From assembly GCA_905236685.1 (NCBI GenBank), contig CAJOPD010000072.1, forward strand, positions 1-15,547: a stretch of DNA of 15,547 nt. The letters run 5' to 3'. The DNA comes from an uncultured Clostridia bacterium. GTDB lineage: Bacteria; Bacillota; Clostridia; UBA1381. Position 1 is the stretch's first letter, and every line of letters starts with the position of its first letter. Shown one piece after another: positions 1 to 6,401 of the stretch. The notes beneath the pieces are model-generated. The model searched no databases. It was not told where the DNA came from and saw only the letters and a list, made by a program, of their open reading frames with translations. A program made the translations under genes and the position numbers.

Positions 1-106
1 GCTTTTAAAGCAGTTTGAGCAGATGAATAAGATGATGAAACAGTTTTCGGGCGGAAAACAGGCAAAAATGCTCAAAAAAATGAAAAAACACGGAAAAAGG
101 TATTAA
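1..106 (+). CDS. ffh: Signal recognition particle protein Ffh, C-terminal end (partial)
   Basis: Only the last 34 codons are present, reading from base 2 to a TAA at 104-106; the gene begins outside the window. The visible tail is rich in Met and Lys (FEQMNKMMKQFSGG, then KMLKKMKKHGK), which is typical of the end of the methionine-rich M domain of Ffh. That domain binds signal peptides and 4.5S/SRP RNA for co-translational delivery of membrane proteins to FtsY and SecYEG. The identification rests on this tail and on position: in Firmicutes ffh commonly sits directly before rpsP. The GTPase domain cannot be seen. Confidence 0.85.
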   Translation, partial: LLKQFEQMNKMMKQFSGGKQAKMLKKMKKHGKRY

Positions 107-158
107 ATCTCATACGGGATTTTTTATACAAAAATTTTTTTTGCAGGAGGTGAAAAAA

Positions 159-401
159 ATGGCAGTAAAAATCAGGCTCAGAAGAATGGGCGCAAAAAAA
201 GCTCCTTTTTACAGAGTTGTTGTAGCAGACGGAAGGTATCCGAGAGACGGCAGATTTATTGAAGAAATCGGCACATACAATCCGCTTACAGACCCTGCAA
301 CAGTTAATATTGACGCAGATATGGCTAAGAAGTGGATTGCAAACGGCGCACAGCCTACCGATACCGTAAAGGCTCTTTTGAAAAAGCAGGGTATTCTGTA
401 A
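159..401 (+). CDS. rpsP: 30S ribosomal protein S16
   Basis: This 80-residue protein matches bacterial S16 along its length. It starts MAVKIRLRRMGAKKAPFYR, followed by VVADGRYPRDGRFIEEIG and the TYNPL segment, all highly conserved in the family. S16 is an early-binding small-subunit protein needed for 30S assembly. The start chosen is the ATG at 159, because a strong AGGAGGTG Shine-Dalgarno sequence lies at 145-152 and the conserved N-terminus begins there; an in-frame TTG at 141 lies upstream of that site and is not used. The gene lies 52 bases after ffh and 34 bases before khpA, so it is probably co-transcribed with both. Confidence 0.98.
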   Translation: MAVKIRLRRMGAKKAPFYRVVVADGRYPRDGRFIEEIGTYNPLTDPATVNIDADMAKKWIANGAQPTDTVKALLKKQGIL

Positions 402-435
402 GATACAGCCTTAGTTTTGTGAAAGGAGACCGAAA

Positions 436-666
436 ATGAAAGAAGTATTGGAAATCATTGCAAAAGCATTGGTAGAATATCCCGATGAGGTCAGCGTGAC
501 GGAATTTGAGGACGGCGATTTGGTGACTTTGGAGCTTCGTGTAGCAGACAGCGATATGGGCAAGGTTATCGGCAAGCAGGGCAGGATAGCAAAGGCAATC
601 AGAACGGTCGTAAAAGCCGCCGCGAGCATTGAAAACAAGCGTGTATCGGTTGATATTGTTCAATAG
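436..666 (+). CDS. khpA: KH-domain RNA-binding protein KhpA (YlqC family)
   Basis: This is a 76-residue single KH domain. The RNA-binding GxxG loop is visible in VIGKQGRIAKAIR (about residues 43-55), and the length fits KhpA/YlqC. In Firmicutes KhpA pairs with KhpB/EloR/Jag and acts as a small RNA chaperone affecting cell elongation and division. Its location between rpsP and rimM is its usual one. The start ATG has a GAAAGGAGA ribosome binding site at 420-428. Shortly after the stop codon lies a 12-base-pair dyad, and a possible promoter overlaps the 3' end of the gene. Confidence 0.95.
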   Translation: MKEVLEIIAKALVEYPDEVSVTEFEDGDLVTLELRVADSDMGKVIGKQGRIAKAIRTVVKAAASIENKRVSVDIVQ

Positions 667-679
667 TTTATGTTAAAAT
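650..679 (+). promoter_or_regulatory. Possible sigma-A promoter for rimM-trmD, with extended -10
   Basis: TTGATA at 650-655 is followed after 18 bases by TAAAAT at 674-679. TG at 671-672 is correctly spaced for an extended -10 element. The -35 lies inside the end of khpA. The -10 is embedded in the left arm of the dyad at 673-704, so a start site would fall in or near the dyad loop. This is a sequence match only; rimM may simply be read through from rpsP. Confidence 0.45.
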
Positions 680-704
680 GAGTGTCATAAGGCACTTATT
701 TTAA
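673..704 (+). repeat. 12-bp inverted repeat between khpA and rimM (hairpin or operator)
   Basis: Arms TTAAAATGAGTG (673-684) and CACTTATTTTAA (693-704) flank an 8-base loop. As RNA all 12 pairs form, with one G-U wobble. There is no separate run of T after the stem, so it is a poor fit for an intrinsic terminator, although the right arm itself is U-rich. It could weaken read-through from rpsP-khpA, protect an mRNA end, or act as an operator, since it overlaps a candidate -10 and start site. Confidence 0.6.
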
Positions 705-732
705 TATAAACGGAATTTTGAAAGGGATAAAA

Positions 733-1236
733 ATGGATTTTTTGGAAATCGGAAAAATAATAAATACACACGGTTTAAAGGGCGAAGTCAAGGTTTCGGT
801 ATGGACCGATTTCCCCGAGGATTTTGAGAGCCTCAAATATGCCCTAACAAAGCACGGCGGAGCGGAAAAAAGGCTTGAAATAAACGGCGTAAAATACCAA
901 AAGAATAACATAATAGTAAAATTTTGCGAAATAAACTCAATTGAGGAGGCGCAAGGCTATAAAAATGCGGTGCTTTATGTGCCGAAGGAGGAACTTCCCG
1001 AGCTTCCCGAGAATGTCTATTATATAGCCGACCTCATAGACTGCGCCGTTTTTTCCGAGGCGGGCGAAAAAATAGGCGTTTTGTACGATGTTTTTTCCAC
1101 AGGCTCAAACGATGTCTATGACATAAAGCGGGAAAACGCAAAAAACCTGCTTGTTCCGATAATTGACGGCGTGGTGAAATCGGTGGATATCCAAAACAAA
1201 AAAATTGTCATAAAAATTCCCGAAGGGCTTGATTGA
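733..1236 (+). CDS. rimM: Ribosome maturation factor RimM
   Basis: The 167-residue product starts MDFLEIGKIINTHGLKGEVKV, the hallmark N-terminus of RimM (the G-KI--THGLKGEVKV segment). It ends in a PRC-barrel region that includes YYIADLIDCAVF and NLLVPIIDGVVKSVDI. RimM binds S19 and helps mature the head of the 30S subunit. The ATG at 733 is chosen over an upstream TTG at 718 because AAAGGG at 721-726 gives a correctly spaced ribosome binding site and the conserved sequence begins there. The gene touches trmD: its TGA (1234-1236) lies 2 bases before the trmD ATG, so the two are probably translationally coupled. Confidence 0.96.
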   Translation: MDFLEIGKIINTHGLKGEVKVSVWTDFPEDFESLKYALTKHGGAEKRLEINGVKYQKNNIIVKFCEINSIEEAQGYKNAVLYVPKEELPELPENVYYIADLIDCAVFSEAGEKIGVLYDVFSTGSNDVYDIKRENAKNLLVPIIDGVVKSVDIQNKKIVIKIPEGLD

Positions 1237-1238
1237 GT

Positions 1239-1967
1239 ATGAAATTTAATATTTTAACGCTGTTCCCCGATATGTTTACCGCTGTGCTGGGCGACAGCAT
1301 TATAGGCAGAGCCGCAGAAAAAGGGCTTATCCAACTGAATATTGTAAATATCCGGGACTTTTCAAAAAACAAGCACAGAAAAACCGACGACTATCCTTTT
1401 TCCGGGGGCGGAGGAATGTTGATGACGCCTCAGCCCATATATGACGCGTATATGAGCATAGCGGGCGGGCGCGAAAAAAAGCCGCATACGATTTATCTGT
1501 CACCGCAGGGCGCGGTTTTCAATCAGGAAAAGGCAAAGGAGCTGTCGAAAATGGAAGAAGTCGTACTTCTTTGCGGACATTATGAAGGCGTTGACCAGAG
1601 AGTTTTGGATATGATAGTTGACGAGGAAATATCAATCGGCGACTTTGTTTTAACGGGCGGAGAAATTCCCGCAATGGCGGTGGTAGATGCCGTAAGCCGT
1701 ATGATTCCCGATGTTTTGGCAAACGAGAAATCATACGGAGACGAAAGCCACTATGCAGGGCTTTTGGAATATCCGCAATATACGCACCCGCAGGAGTTTA
1801 TGGGGCGTAAAATCCCCGAAATTCTGGTATCGGGGCATCATAAAAACATAGAAAAATGGAAGCGTGAGCAATCGCTTTTAGTCACAAAAAGGAAGCGTCC
1901 CGACCTTCTCAGTAAGGCGGATTTGTCCGAGGAGGACAGGCGTTTTCTTGCGGAATTTGACAAATAG
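1239..1967 (+). CDS. trmD: tRNA (guanine-37-N1)-methyltransferase TrmD
   Basis: The 242-residue protein carries the TrmD (SPOUT, trefoil-knot) signatures: MKFNILTLFPDMF at the N-terminus, the LLCGHYEGVDQRV segment and the GDFVLTGGEIPAM knot loop that binds S-adenosylmethionine. TrmD makes m1G37 next to the anticodon and prevents +1 frameshifting. The ATG at 1239 is preferred to a TTG at 1233, which overlaps the rimM stop; the ribosome binding site is weak and coupling to rimM is likely. The gene rplS, which usually follows trmD in Firmicutes, is absent here. The last codons of trmD contain the -35 element of the murA promoter. Confidence 0.97.
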   Translation: MKFNILTLFPDMFTAVLGDSIIGRAAEKGLIQLNIVNIRDFSKNKHRKTDDYPFSGGGGMLMTPQPIYDAYMSIAGGREKKPHTIYLSPQGAVFNQEKAKELSKMEEVVLLCGHYEGVDQRVLDMIVDEEISIGDFVLTGGEIPAMAVVDAVSRMIPDVLANEKSYGDESHYAGLLEYPQYTHPQEFMGRKIPEILVSGHHKNIEKWKREQSLLVTKRKRPDLLSKADLSEEDRRFLAEFDK

Positions 1968-1985
1968 TATTATTTCGGTTATAAT
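1957..1985 (+). promoter_or_regulatory. Perfect-consensus sigma-A promoter for murA-ftsQ
   Basis: TTGACA (1957-1962), exactly 17 bases, then TATAAT (1980-1985): both hexamers and the spacing are ideal. The -35 lies within the last codons of trmD. Predicted start is near 1992, giving a leader of about 80 bases before the murA GTG. Activity is inferred from sequence only. Confidence 0.88.
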
Positions 1986-2021
1986 ACTTGTTATGGCATA
2001 TGTAAGGAAAGCACACAACCG

Positions 2022-2055
2022 CACAATTTTCATATTATGGAATATGAGAACTGTG
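2022..2055 (+). other. Leader hairpin just upstream of the murA ribosome binding site
   Basis: CACAATTTTCATATT (2022-2036) pairs with AATATGAGAACTGTG (2041-2055) around the loop ATGG, with one G-U wobble and one A-C mismatch in 15 positions. The stem ends 4 bases (TTTT) before the GGAGGTG site at 2060-2066. It could protect the transcript, tune murA translation, or act as a weak attenuator because of the four T residues. Confidence 0.5.
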
Positions 2056-2071
2056 TTTTGGAGGTGCTTTC

Positions 2072-3325
2072 GTGAGCAGATTTATTATAGAGGGCGGCGG
2101 CAAAATGGAGGGCGAAATAACCGTTCAGGGCTCCAAAAATGCCGTTTTGCCGATACTTGCCGCAACGGTTTTGAGCGATGGGAAAAATGTCATTTATAAC
2201 TGCCCCAAAATAAGTGATGTTGATATGACCGTTGAGGTGCTCAAAAATTTGGGGTGCAGAGTTGATACAGAAAAAGACTGCATTGAAGTCGATGCGTCGC
2301 ACCTGTCGGGGCACACGATACCCGACGAGCTTATGCGGCAGATGCGCTCGTCCATAATATTTTTGGGAGCGATAATCGCGCGGTGCGGAAGAGCTGAGAT
2401 TTCAATGCCCGGCGGCTGTGAAATCGGCATAAGACCGATAGATTTACACCTGTCGGCGCTTAAAAAGCTCGGCGTTTCTATTACCGAGTCGCACGGGTTT
2501 ATACACTGCGTGCGGGAAAAAGTTCAGCCGGCAAGCATACATCTTGATTTCCCCAGCGTAGGCGCTACCGAAAATATAATGCTTACAGCGTGTATGACGG
2601 AGGGCGTGACCACAATAGAAAATGCCGCGCGCGAGCCGGAAATTGTTGATTTAGAGCGGTTTTTGAACAGAATGGGCGCAAAAATCAAAGGCGCGGGCAG
2701 CGACTTGATAACGATAGAAGGCGTACATAAGCTTTATGGTGCGGCACATACAATTATAGCTGACAGAATTGTTTCTGCAACATACCTTGCCTGTGCGGTC
2801 GTCTCGGGCGGAACGGTCGCATTAAAGGGCGCAGAGAGCGCGCATATGGGGGCAATGCTCAGCGTGCTTAAAAATATGGGCGCGGAAATATATGAGGATA
2901 AACAAAAAATTGTGGTTGTATCGCCCAAAAAGTTAAAAAGCATAGGTACGATTAAAACTATGCCGTACCCCGGATTTCCGACCGATATACAATCGCCGTT
3001 TATGGCGCTTTCGACACAATGCGAGGGTTCAAGTGTTTTTGTGGAAAACATTTTTGAAAACCGTTTCAGACACATAGAGGAGCTTGTGAGAATGGGCGCA
3101 GACATAAAGGCGGACGGCAGAGTTGCCGTGGTAATAGGCAAAAGCAGGCTGACAGGCGCGAAGGTGACGGCGCCCGATTTAAGAGGCGGAGCGGCGCTTA
3201 TTGTAGCGGCTTTGGCAGCGGACGGAACCACCGAAATAGAGAATATAAAATACATTGACAGAGGATATGAAGCCGTTGAGGAAATTCTTTCACCCTGCGG
3301 CGTCAAGATAAAACGGAAAGAGTGA
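2072..3325 (+). CDS. murA: UDP-N-acetylglucosamine 1-carboxyvinyltransferase MurA
   Basis: The 417-residue enzyme transfers enolpyruvate from PEP to UDP-GlcNAc, the first committed cytoplasmic step of peptidoglycan synthesis. Key residues are visible: Lys22-Asn23 in VQGSKNAVLP, and the catalytic loop MPGGCEIGIRPIDLH with Cys116, the PEP-reacting residue attacked by fosfomycin. The length matches the family. It starts at GTG 2072, served by the strong GGAGGTG at 2060-2066. The stop TGA overlaps the ribosome binding region of ftsQ, whose ATG begins 5 bases later. Clostridia often carry two MurA paralogues; which one this is cannot be told from the sequence alone, but its position before ftsQ links it to wall and septum synthesis. 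Confidence 0.98.
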   Translation: MSRFIIEGGGKMEGEITVQGSKNAVLPILAATVLSDGKNVIYNCPKISDVDMTVEVLKNLGCRVDTEKDCIEVDASHLSGHTIPDELMRQMRSSIIFLGAIIARCGRAEISMPGGCEIGIRPIDLHLSALKKLGVSITESHGFIHCVREKVQPASIHLDFPSVGATENIMLTACMTEGVTTIENAAREPEIVDLERFLNRMGAKIKGAGSDLITIEGVHKLYGAAHTIIADRIVSATYLACAVVSGGTVALKGAESAHMGAMLSVLKNMGAEIYEDKQKIVVVSPKKLKSIGTIKTMPYPGFPTDIQSPFMALSTQCEGSSVFVENIFENRFRHIEELVRMGADIKADGRVAVVIGKSRLTGAKVTAPDLRGGAALIVAALAADGTTEIENIKYIDRGYEAVEEILSPCGVKIKRKE

Positions 3326-3330
3326 GAGTT

Positions 3331-4116
3331 ATGGCAAAACGGGCTGGCGAAAAAAGCATACAGGCTCGTCATGACGAAAGACGGAAAAAGCGCATAAGAG
3401 AGCAAAAAATGAGAAGAATTGCATTCTTTTCATTTCTTGCTCTTGTTGCCGTGCTTATCGTTATGTTTTTCACTCCGCTATTTAATATAAAAAATGTGGA
3501 AACGGTCGGAAACAGCCGTATTTCAAACGAAGAAATAACGAACACCGTCGGCGAAATTGCGGGAAAAAATCTTTTTTCCTACCGCAAGGGAAAAATAAAA
3601 AGCAGACTTGGCAAAATTGCGTATGTGGACAAGGTTTCGGTTAAAAAAAGGGTATTTCCGCCGACAATAGTCATTGATATAAAGGAATGTGTGCCAGCTT
3701 TTCAGGCAGAATATGCCGGCGCGTTTGTTGTGGTGGACAAGCCGGGCAAGGTTTTGGAGCAAACTGCGGAAAAGGTTGAGGGCGTGCCGGTAATGGAAGG
3801 AGTTACGATATCTTCTGCAAAGGTGGGCGAGGCGGTAGCCTTTAAGGACGCCGAATTGCAGAAAACGGTTATGCTTTGCATAGAAAATATGGATAAGGCG
3901 GGGATATTGAAGGATATTACCGTTATGTCCTTTGCCGATATGACAAATATCACCTTTAACTATCAAAGCAGATTAGATGTAATCTGCGGAACGCATATAG
4001 ATTTTCAGCGTAAGCTGGCGCTTTTCAAGGAAGCGGTAAATTCCAACAAACTTACCGAAAATTCACGCGGAACCATAAATCTTTCGACCACGGGCAAGGC
4101 GATATACACACCTTAG
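3331..4116 (+). CDS. ftsQ: Cell division protein FtsQ/DivIB
   Basis: The 261-residue product has a basic cytoplasmic head (about residues 1-29), one transmembrane helix (about 30-51, AFFSFLALVAVLIVMFF) and then an extracellular POTRA domain beginning FNIKNVETVGNSRIS. This is followed by a beta-rich region containing RVFPPTIVIDIKE. This is the FtsQ/DivIB layout; the protein forms a complex with FtsL and DivIC at the septum. The ATG at 3331 is chosen over GTG 3322 because the GGAAAGAG ribosome binding site at 3315-3322 fits it. It follows murA by 5 bases. No ftsA lies between it and ftsZ. Confidence 0.9.
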   Translation: MAKRAGEKSIQARHDERRKKRIREQKMRRIAFFSFLALVAVLIVMFFTPLFNIKNVETVGNSRISNEEITNTVGEIAGKNLFSYRKGKIKSRLGKIAYVDKVSVKKRVFPPTIVIDIKECVPAFQAEYAGAFVVVDKPGKVLEQTAEKVEGVPVMEGVTISSAKVGEAVAFKDAELQKTVMLCIENMDKAGILKDITVMSFADMTNITFNYQSRLDVICGTHIDFQRKLALFKEAVNSNKLTENSRGTINLSTTGKAIYTP

Positions 4117-4159
4117 CCAAACAAAAAACAGGTTTTTTCAAAAAAAAATAAAATAACTA

Positions 4160-4188
4160 TTGAAAAAAGAAAAAAAACATAGTAAAAT
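4160..4188 (+). promoter_or_regulatory. ftsZ: Sigma-A promoter for ftsZ
   Basis: TTGAAA (4160-4165), a 17-base spacer almost wholly of A, then TAAAAT (4183-4188). Five of six positions match consensus in each hexamer. The upstream 20 bases are A-rich and could work as an UP element. A start near 4195 would leave a leader of about 35 bases with AAGGAGG at 4218-4224. Confidence 0.75.
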
Positions 4189-4230
4189 AAAAGTGTATAT
4201 TTGTAAGATGATGAACTAAGGAGGACAGTT

Positions 4231-5388
4231 ATGGATAACAATATAGAGCGTACTGTCGAAAAGACTGTTACACAGCCGACAGAAGGTGCAAGAATAAAAG
4301 TTATAGGCGTCGGCGGCGGCGGAAATAATGCGGTTGACCGTATGATTGAAGCGAATGTTGCAAAGGCGGAGTTTATCGCCGTAAATACAGATTTGCAGCA
4401 GCTGAAAACTGTCAAAGCCCCAATTGCACTCCAAATAGGTGCAAGACTTACGCAAGGTCTGGGCGCAGGCGCAAAACCGGAAATCGGTCAAAAGGCTGCC
4501 GAGGAAACGGAAAATGCAATAAAAGAGCTTTTGGAAAATACCGAAATGGTATTTATAACAGCAGGTATGGGCGGCGGAACAGGAACAGGTGCGGCTCCCG
4601 TTATTGCCAAGCTCGCTAAGGATATGGGAATACTTACCGTTGCGGTTGTAACAAAGCCCTTCTTCTTTGAAGGTCCGCAAAGAGCAAAAAATGCCGAGCA
4701 GGGAATTGAAAGCCTGGCGGCAAATGTTGACGCAATTGTTACAATACCAAACGACCTTCTTTTGAAAACAGCAGATAAAAAGATTTCAATAACCGACTCG
4801 TTCAGACTTGCCGATGAGGTATTAAGACAGGGCGTTGAAGGTATTATTGAGGTTATCGCGCAAAACGGTATCATAAGCTGTGACTTTGCCGATGTAAGCA
4901 CGGTTATGCGTGATTCAGGCGTTGCACATATGGGTATCGGCATCGGAAAGGGCGAAAATGCCGCACAAGACGCAGTAAGGTCTGCTATTGAATCTCCGCT
5001 TTTGGAAACAAGCATAGCAGGTGCGCATAATGTGCTTTTAAACATCACGGGCGGAACCGAGTTCTCGCTTGTTGATATGGGCGAGGTTTCCTCAATCGTT
5101 CGTGAAATGGTTTCGCAGGACGCAACGATAATTGTAGGTACTGCCGTTGACGAGGATATGAAGGACGAAATAAAGGTTACCTTGATAGCAACCGGTCTTA
5201 ATGCAAAGAACAAAAGAGGCGTAAAATCAGAGCCGATTATCCCCGGTATGCCGAAAAATACCGATTTCGGTTCAAGAACGCCCTCCTTTTCTCCTGTAAA
5301 TGATGACGACGCCATCTTTTCAAGAACTTTGAAAAAGGGTATGGACAGCGTAAATGTACCGTCCTTCTTCAAATCAAAGAACGAATAA
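4231..5388 (+). CDS. ftsZ: Cell division GTPase FtsZ
   Basis: The 385-residue tubulin homologue forms the Z ring. Visible features are the nucleotide-binding GVGGGGNNAVDRM (about 26-38), the tubulin signature GGGTGTGAAP (114-123), TKPFFFEGPQR (141-151) and the T7 catalytic loop NGIISCDFADV (212-222). A short variable linker follows (about 325-370), then a C-terminal tail with VNVPSFFKSK that resembles the FtsA/SepF-binding peptide. In the T7 loop the usual Asn of the NxDFAD motif is Ser216, while both catalytic aspartates (218 and 221) are kept. AAGGAGG lies at 4218-4224. The gene is alone in its transcript: promoter in front, terminator immediately behind. No spoIIGA-sigE-sigG cluster follows, unlike in many spore formers. 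Confidence 0.99.
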   Translation: MDNNIERTVEKTVTQPTEGARIKVIGVGGGGNNAVDRMIEANVAKAEFIAVNTDLQQLKTVKAPIALQIGARLTQGLGAGAKPEIGQKAAEETENAIKELLENTEMVFITAGMGGGTGTGAAPVIAKLAKDMGILTVAVVTKPFFFEGPQRAKNAEQGIESLAANVDAIVTIPNDLLLKTADKKISITDSFRLADEVLRQGVEGIIEVIAQNGIISCDFADVSTVMRDSGVAHMGIGIGKGENAAQDAVRSAIESPLLETSIAGAHNVLLNITGGTEFSLVDMGEVSSIVREMVSQDATIIVGTAVDEDMKDEIKVTLIATGLNAKNKRGVKSEPIIPGMPKNTDFGSRTPSFSPVNDDDAIFSRTLKKGMDSVNVPSFFKSKNE

Positions 5389-5405
5389 AACTTTAAATAA
5401 AAAAA

Positions 5406-5438
5406 GCAGAAATGATTTAATCATTTCTGCTTTTTTTT
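5406..5438. terminator. Bidirectional intrinsic terminator between ftsZ and the convergent gene
   Basis: The stem GCAGAAATGA (5406-5415) and TCATTTCTGC (5421-5430) is perfect over 10 pairs with a 5-base loop. It is followed by eight T (5431-5438) on the plus strand and preceded by a run of A (5399-5405), which gives a U-tract on the minus strand. It therefore ends both ftsZ and the minus-strand gene that stops at 5443. Confidence 0.93.
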
Positions 5439-5442
5439 GTTT

Positions 5443-6270
5443 TTAGCAGCCGCAGCCGCCGTTTGTGTCGTCCAAATCGTCCTCAAAGCTGCTTCGCTCG
5501 GGCGGGAAGAATTCGTCAACAGGGAAGGAAATTCTGTCAAACAAATCACAGGGATTATCGTCTGTTGCGCCTACACACTCTTTTTGCGGGATACAGAAAT
5601 CATATGCAGGTATCAGAAGCATTACTCTGCGCTCCAAGCGGATTATTGAGAAGATACCGATGGAAACAAACACGCGTTTTTGTTCGCCGCCTAAAATCAG
5701 GTTATCGTCAAACACGCGGCTTACCGATTCGGGAACGCTTGCCAAATCAAAGTCGTCATCGCAGCAGCAATCGTCCTTTACATCTAAAACCTTGGCGCCC
5801 AAAGCTATCGGGTCAACGACCTCAACAACAGCGCTGGGCATATTTGTTTTTTTCCACATCTGCGGGTCAAAAGCGTCCTGCTTATATTTTGACGCGAAAA
5901 CTTTTGCGTTTCCTTCGCTGCCGAAAAGGATAACCTTTTTGTCAAAGGTAGCAAGACCTTCAACTTCGGTAGGTCTAGAAAGCCCCGTAAATACGGCAAG
6001 AGTTATTTTGAAGAAATATTTCAGGTCAACCGAATAAAAACCGCGGTTAAACGGCACAGGCTCTATATCGGAAAACACCCATATAATTTCTGCTTTTGTG
6101 CATTTTACATTTATGGCTCTGTCAACTACGCATTGACCGTCCGCCGTAAGATAAACCCGTATATTTTCCAAGCAGTCCTTATCTCTGCAACTGTCATAGA
6201 CCTTATCGGTATGTATGCAAACGGCCTCTTTAAAGCCACCGTTTCCGGTTCCACAAGCTTTTTCGTTCAT
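5443..6270 (-). CDS. Conserved-looking cysteine-rich protein of unknown function
   Basis: I do not recognise a named family with confidence. The 275-residue product has no signal peptide or transmembrane helix that I can see. It contains 14 cysteines (residues 6, 18, 28, 33, 47, 57, 168-170, 226, 232, 241, 273, 275), including a CCC triplet followed by acidic residues (CCCDDDFD) and a GGCGC C-terminus. Two beta-rich, aromatic halves can be seen, about 35-95 (with EIIWVFSDIEPVPFNRGF) and about 195-255 (with YDFCIPQKEC), separated by a linker with many Asp. Start ATG 6270 is chosen because AAAGGAAG (minus strand, near 6278-6285) lies about 7 bases upstream; another ATG at 6288 would place that site inside the gene. 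It is convergent with ftsZ and divergent from the HD gene, so it is a single-gene transcript. A sigma-K-like promoter and the cysteine content make a spore-coat or other late sporulation role possible, but this is inference. Confidence 0.85.
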   Translation of the reverse strand: MNEKACGTGNGGFKEAVCIHTDKVYDSCRDKDCLENIRVYLTADGQCVVDRAINVKCTKAEIIWVFSDIEPVPFNRGFYSVDLKYFFKITLAVFTGLSRPTEVEGLATFDKKVILFGSEGNAKVFASKYKQDAFDPQMWKKTNMPSAVVEVVDPIALGAKVLDVKDDCCCDDDFDLASVPESVSRVFDDNLILGGEQKRVFVSIGIFSIIRLERRVMLLIPAYDFCIPQKECVGATDDNPCDLFDRISFPVDEFFPPERSSFEDDLDDTNGGCGC

Positions 6271-6313
6271 ATACAAACTTCCTTTCAATGAATTATGGGT
6301 TAGCCCCTGTTAA

Positions 6314-6343
6314 TAGAATATGTGCGGATATAAAATTTGTGTC
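6314..6343 (-). promoter_or_regulatory. Possible sigma-K-type sporulation promoter for the cysteine-rich gene
   Basis: Read on the minus strand, GACAC (6343-6339) is followed after 16 bases by CATATTCTA (6322-6314). This fits the sigma-K pattern AC, 16-17 bases, CATANNNTA in full. The -10 also matches the related sigma-E element at 6 of 8 positions. The alternative is a weak sigma-A promoter, ATGACA with a 19-base spacer and TATTCT. The patterns are short and need expression data. Confidence 0.4.
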
Positions 6344-6401
6344 ATCAATATTGTCTTTTGCAGAGGGTAACTTTCAAAAAAAGACAAGCGCATAATAACT
6401 A

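Noticed and set aside
355..663. Minus-strand open frames across khpA (102 and 75 residues)
   Set aside because: They lie fully over rpsP and khpA, have no ribosome binding site, and the plus-strand genes are clear family matches.
2734..3405. A 223-residue minus-strand open frame opposite murA
   Set aside because: It is antisense to the conserved MurA coding sequence, with shadow-type composition and no promoter or ribosome binding site.
4123..4138. AAAAAA-CAGG-TTTTTT hairpin after ftsQ as a terminator
   Set aside because: The stem is only A-T pairs in an A-rich region, too weak to stop transcription with confidence, and it is followed by A rather than T.
4488..5372. A 294-residue minus-strand open frame opposite ftsZ
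   Set aside because: It is the complement of a highly conserved gene; its Ser/Ile/Pro-rich low-complexity composition is typical of an antisense shadow.
5465..6037. Plus-strand open frame of 190 residues across the cysteine-rich gene
   Set aside because: It is Ser/Lys-rich, lacks a ribosome binding site, and starts just after the ftsZ terminator. The minus-strand frame has a good start, a promoter and more protein-like sequence.
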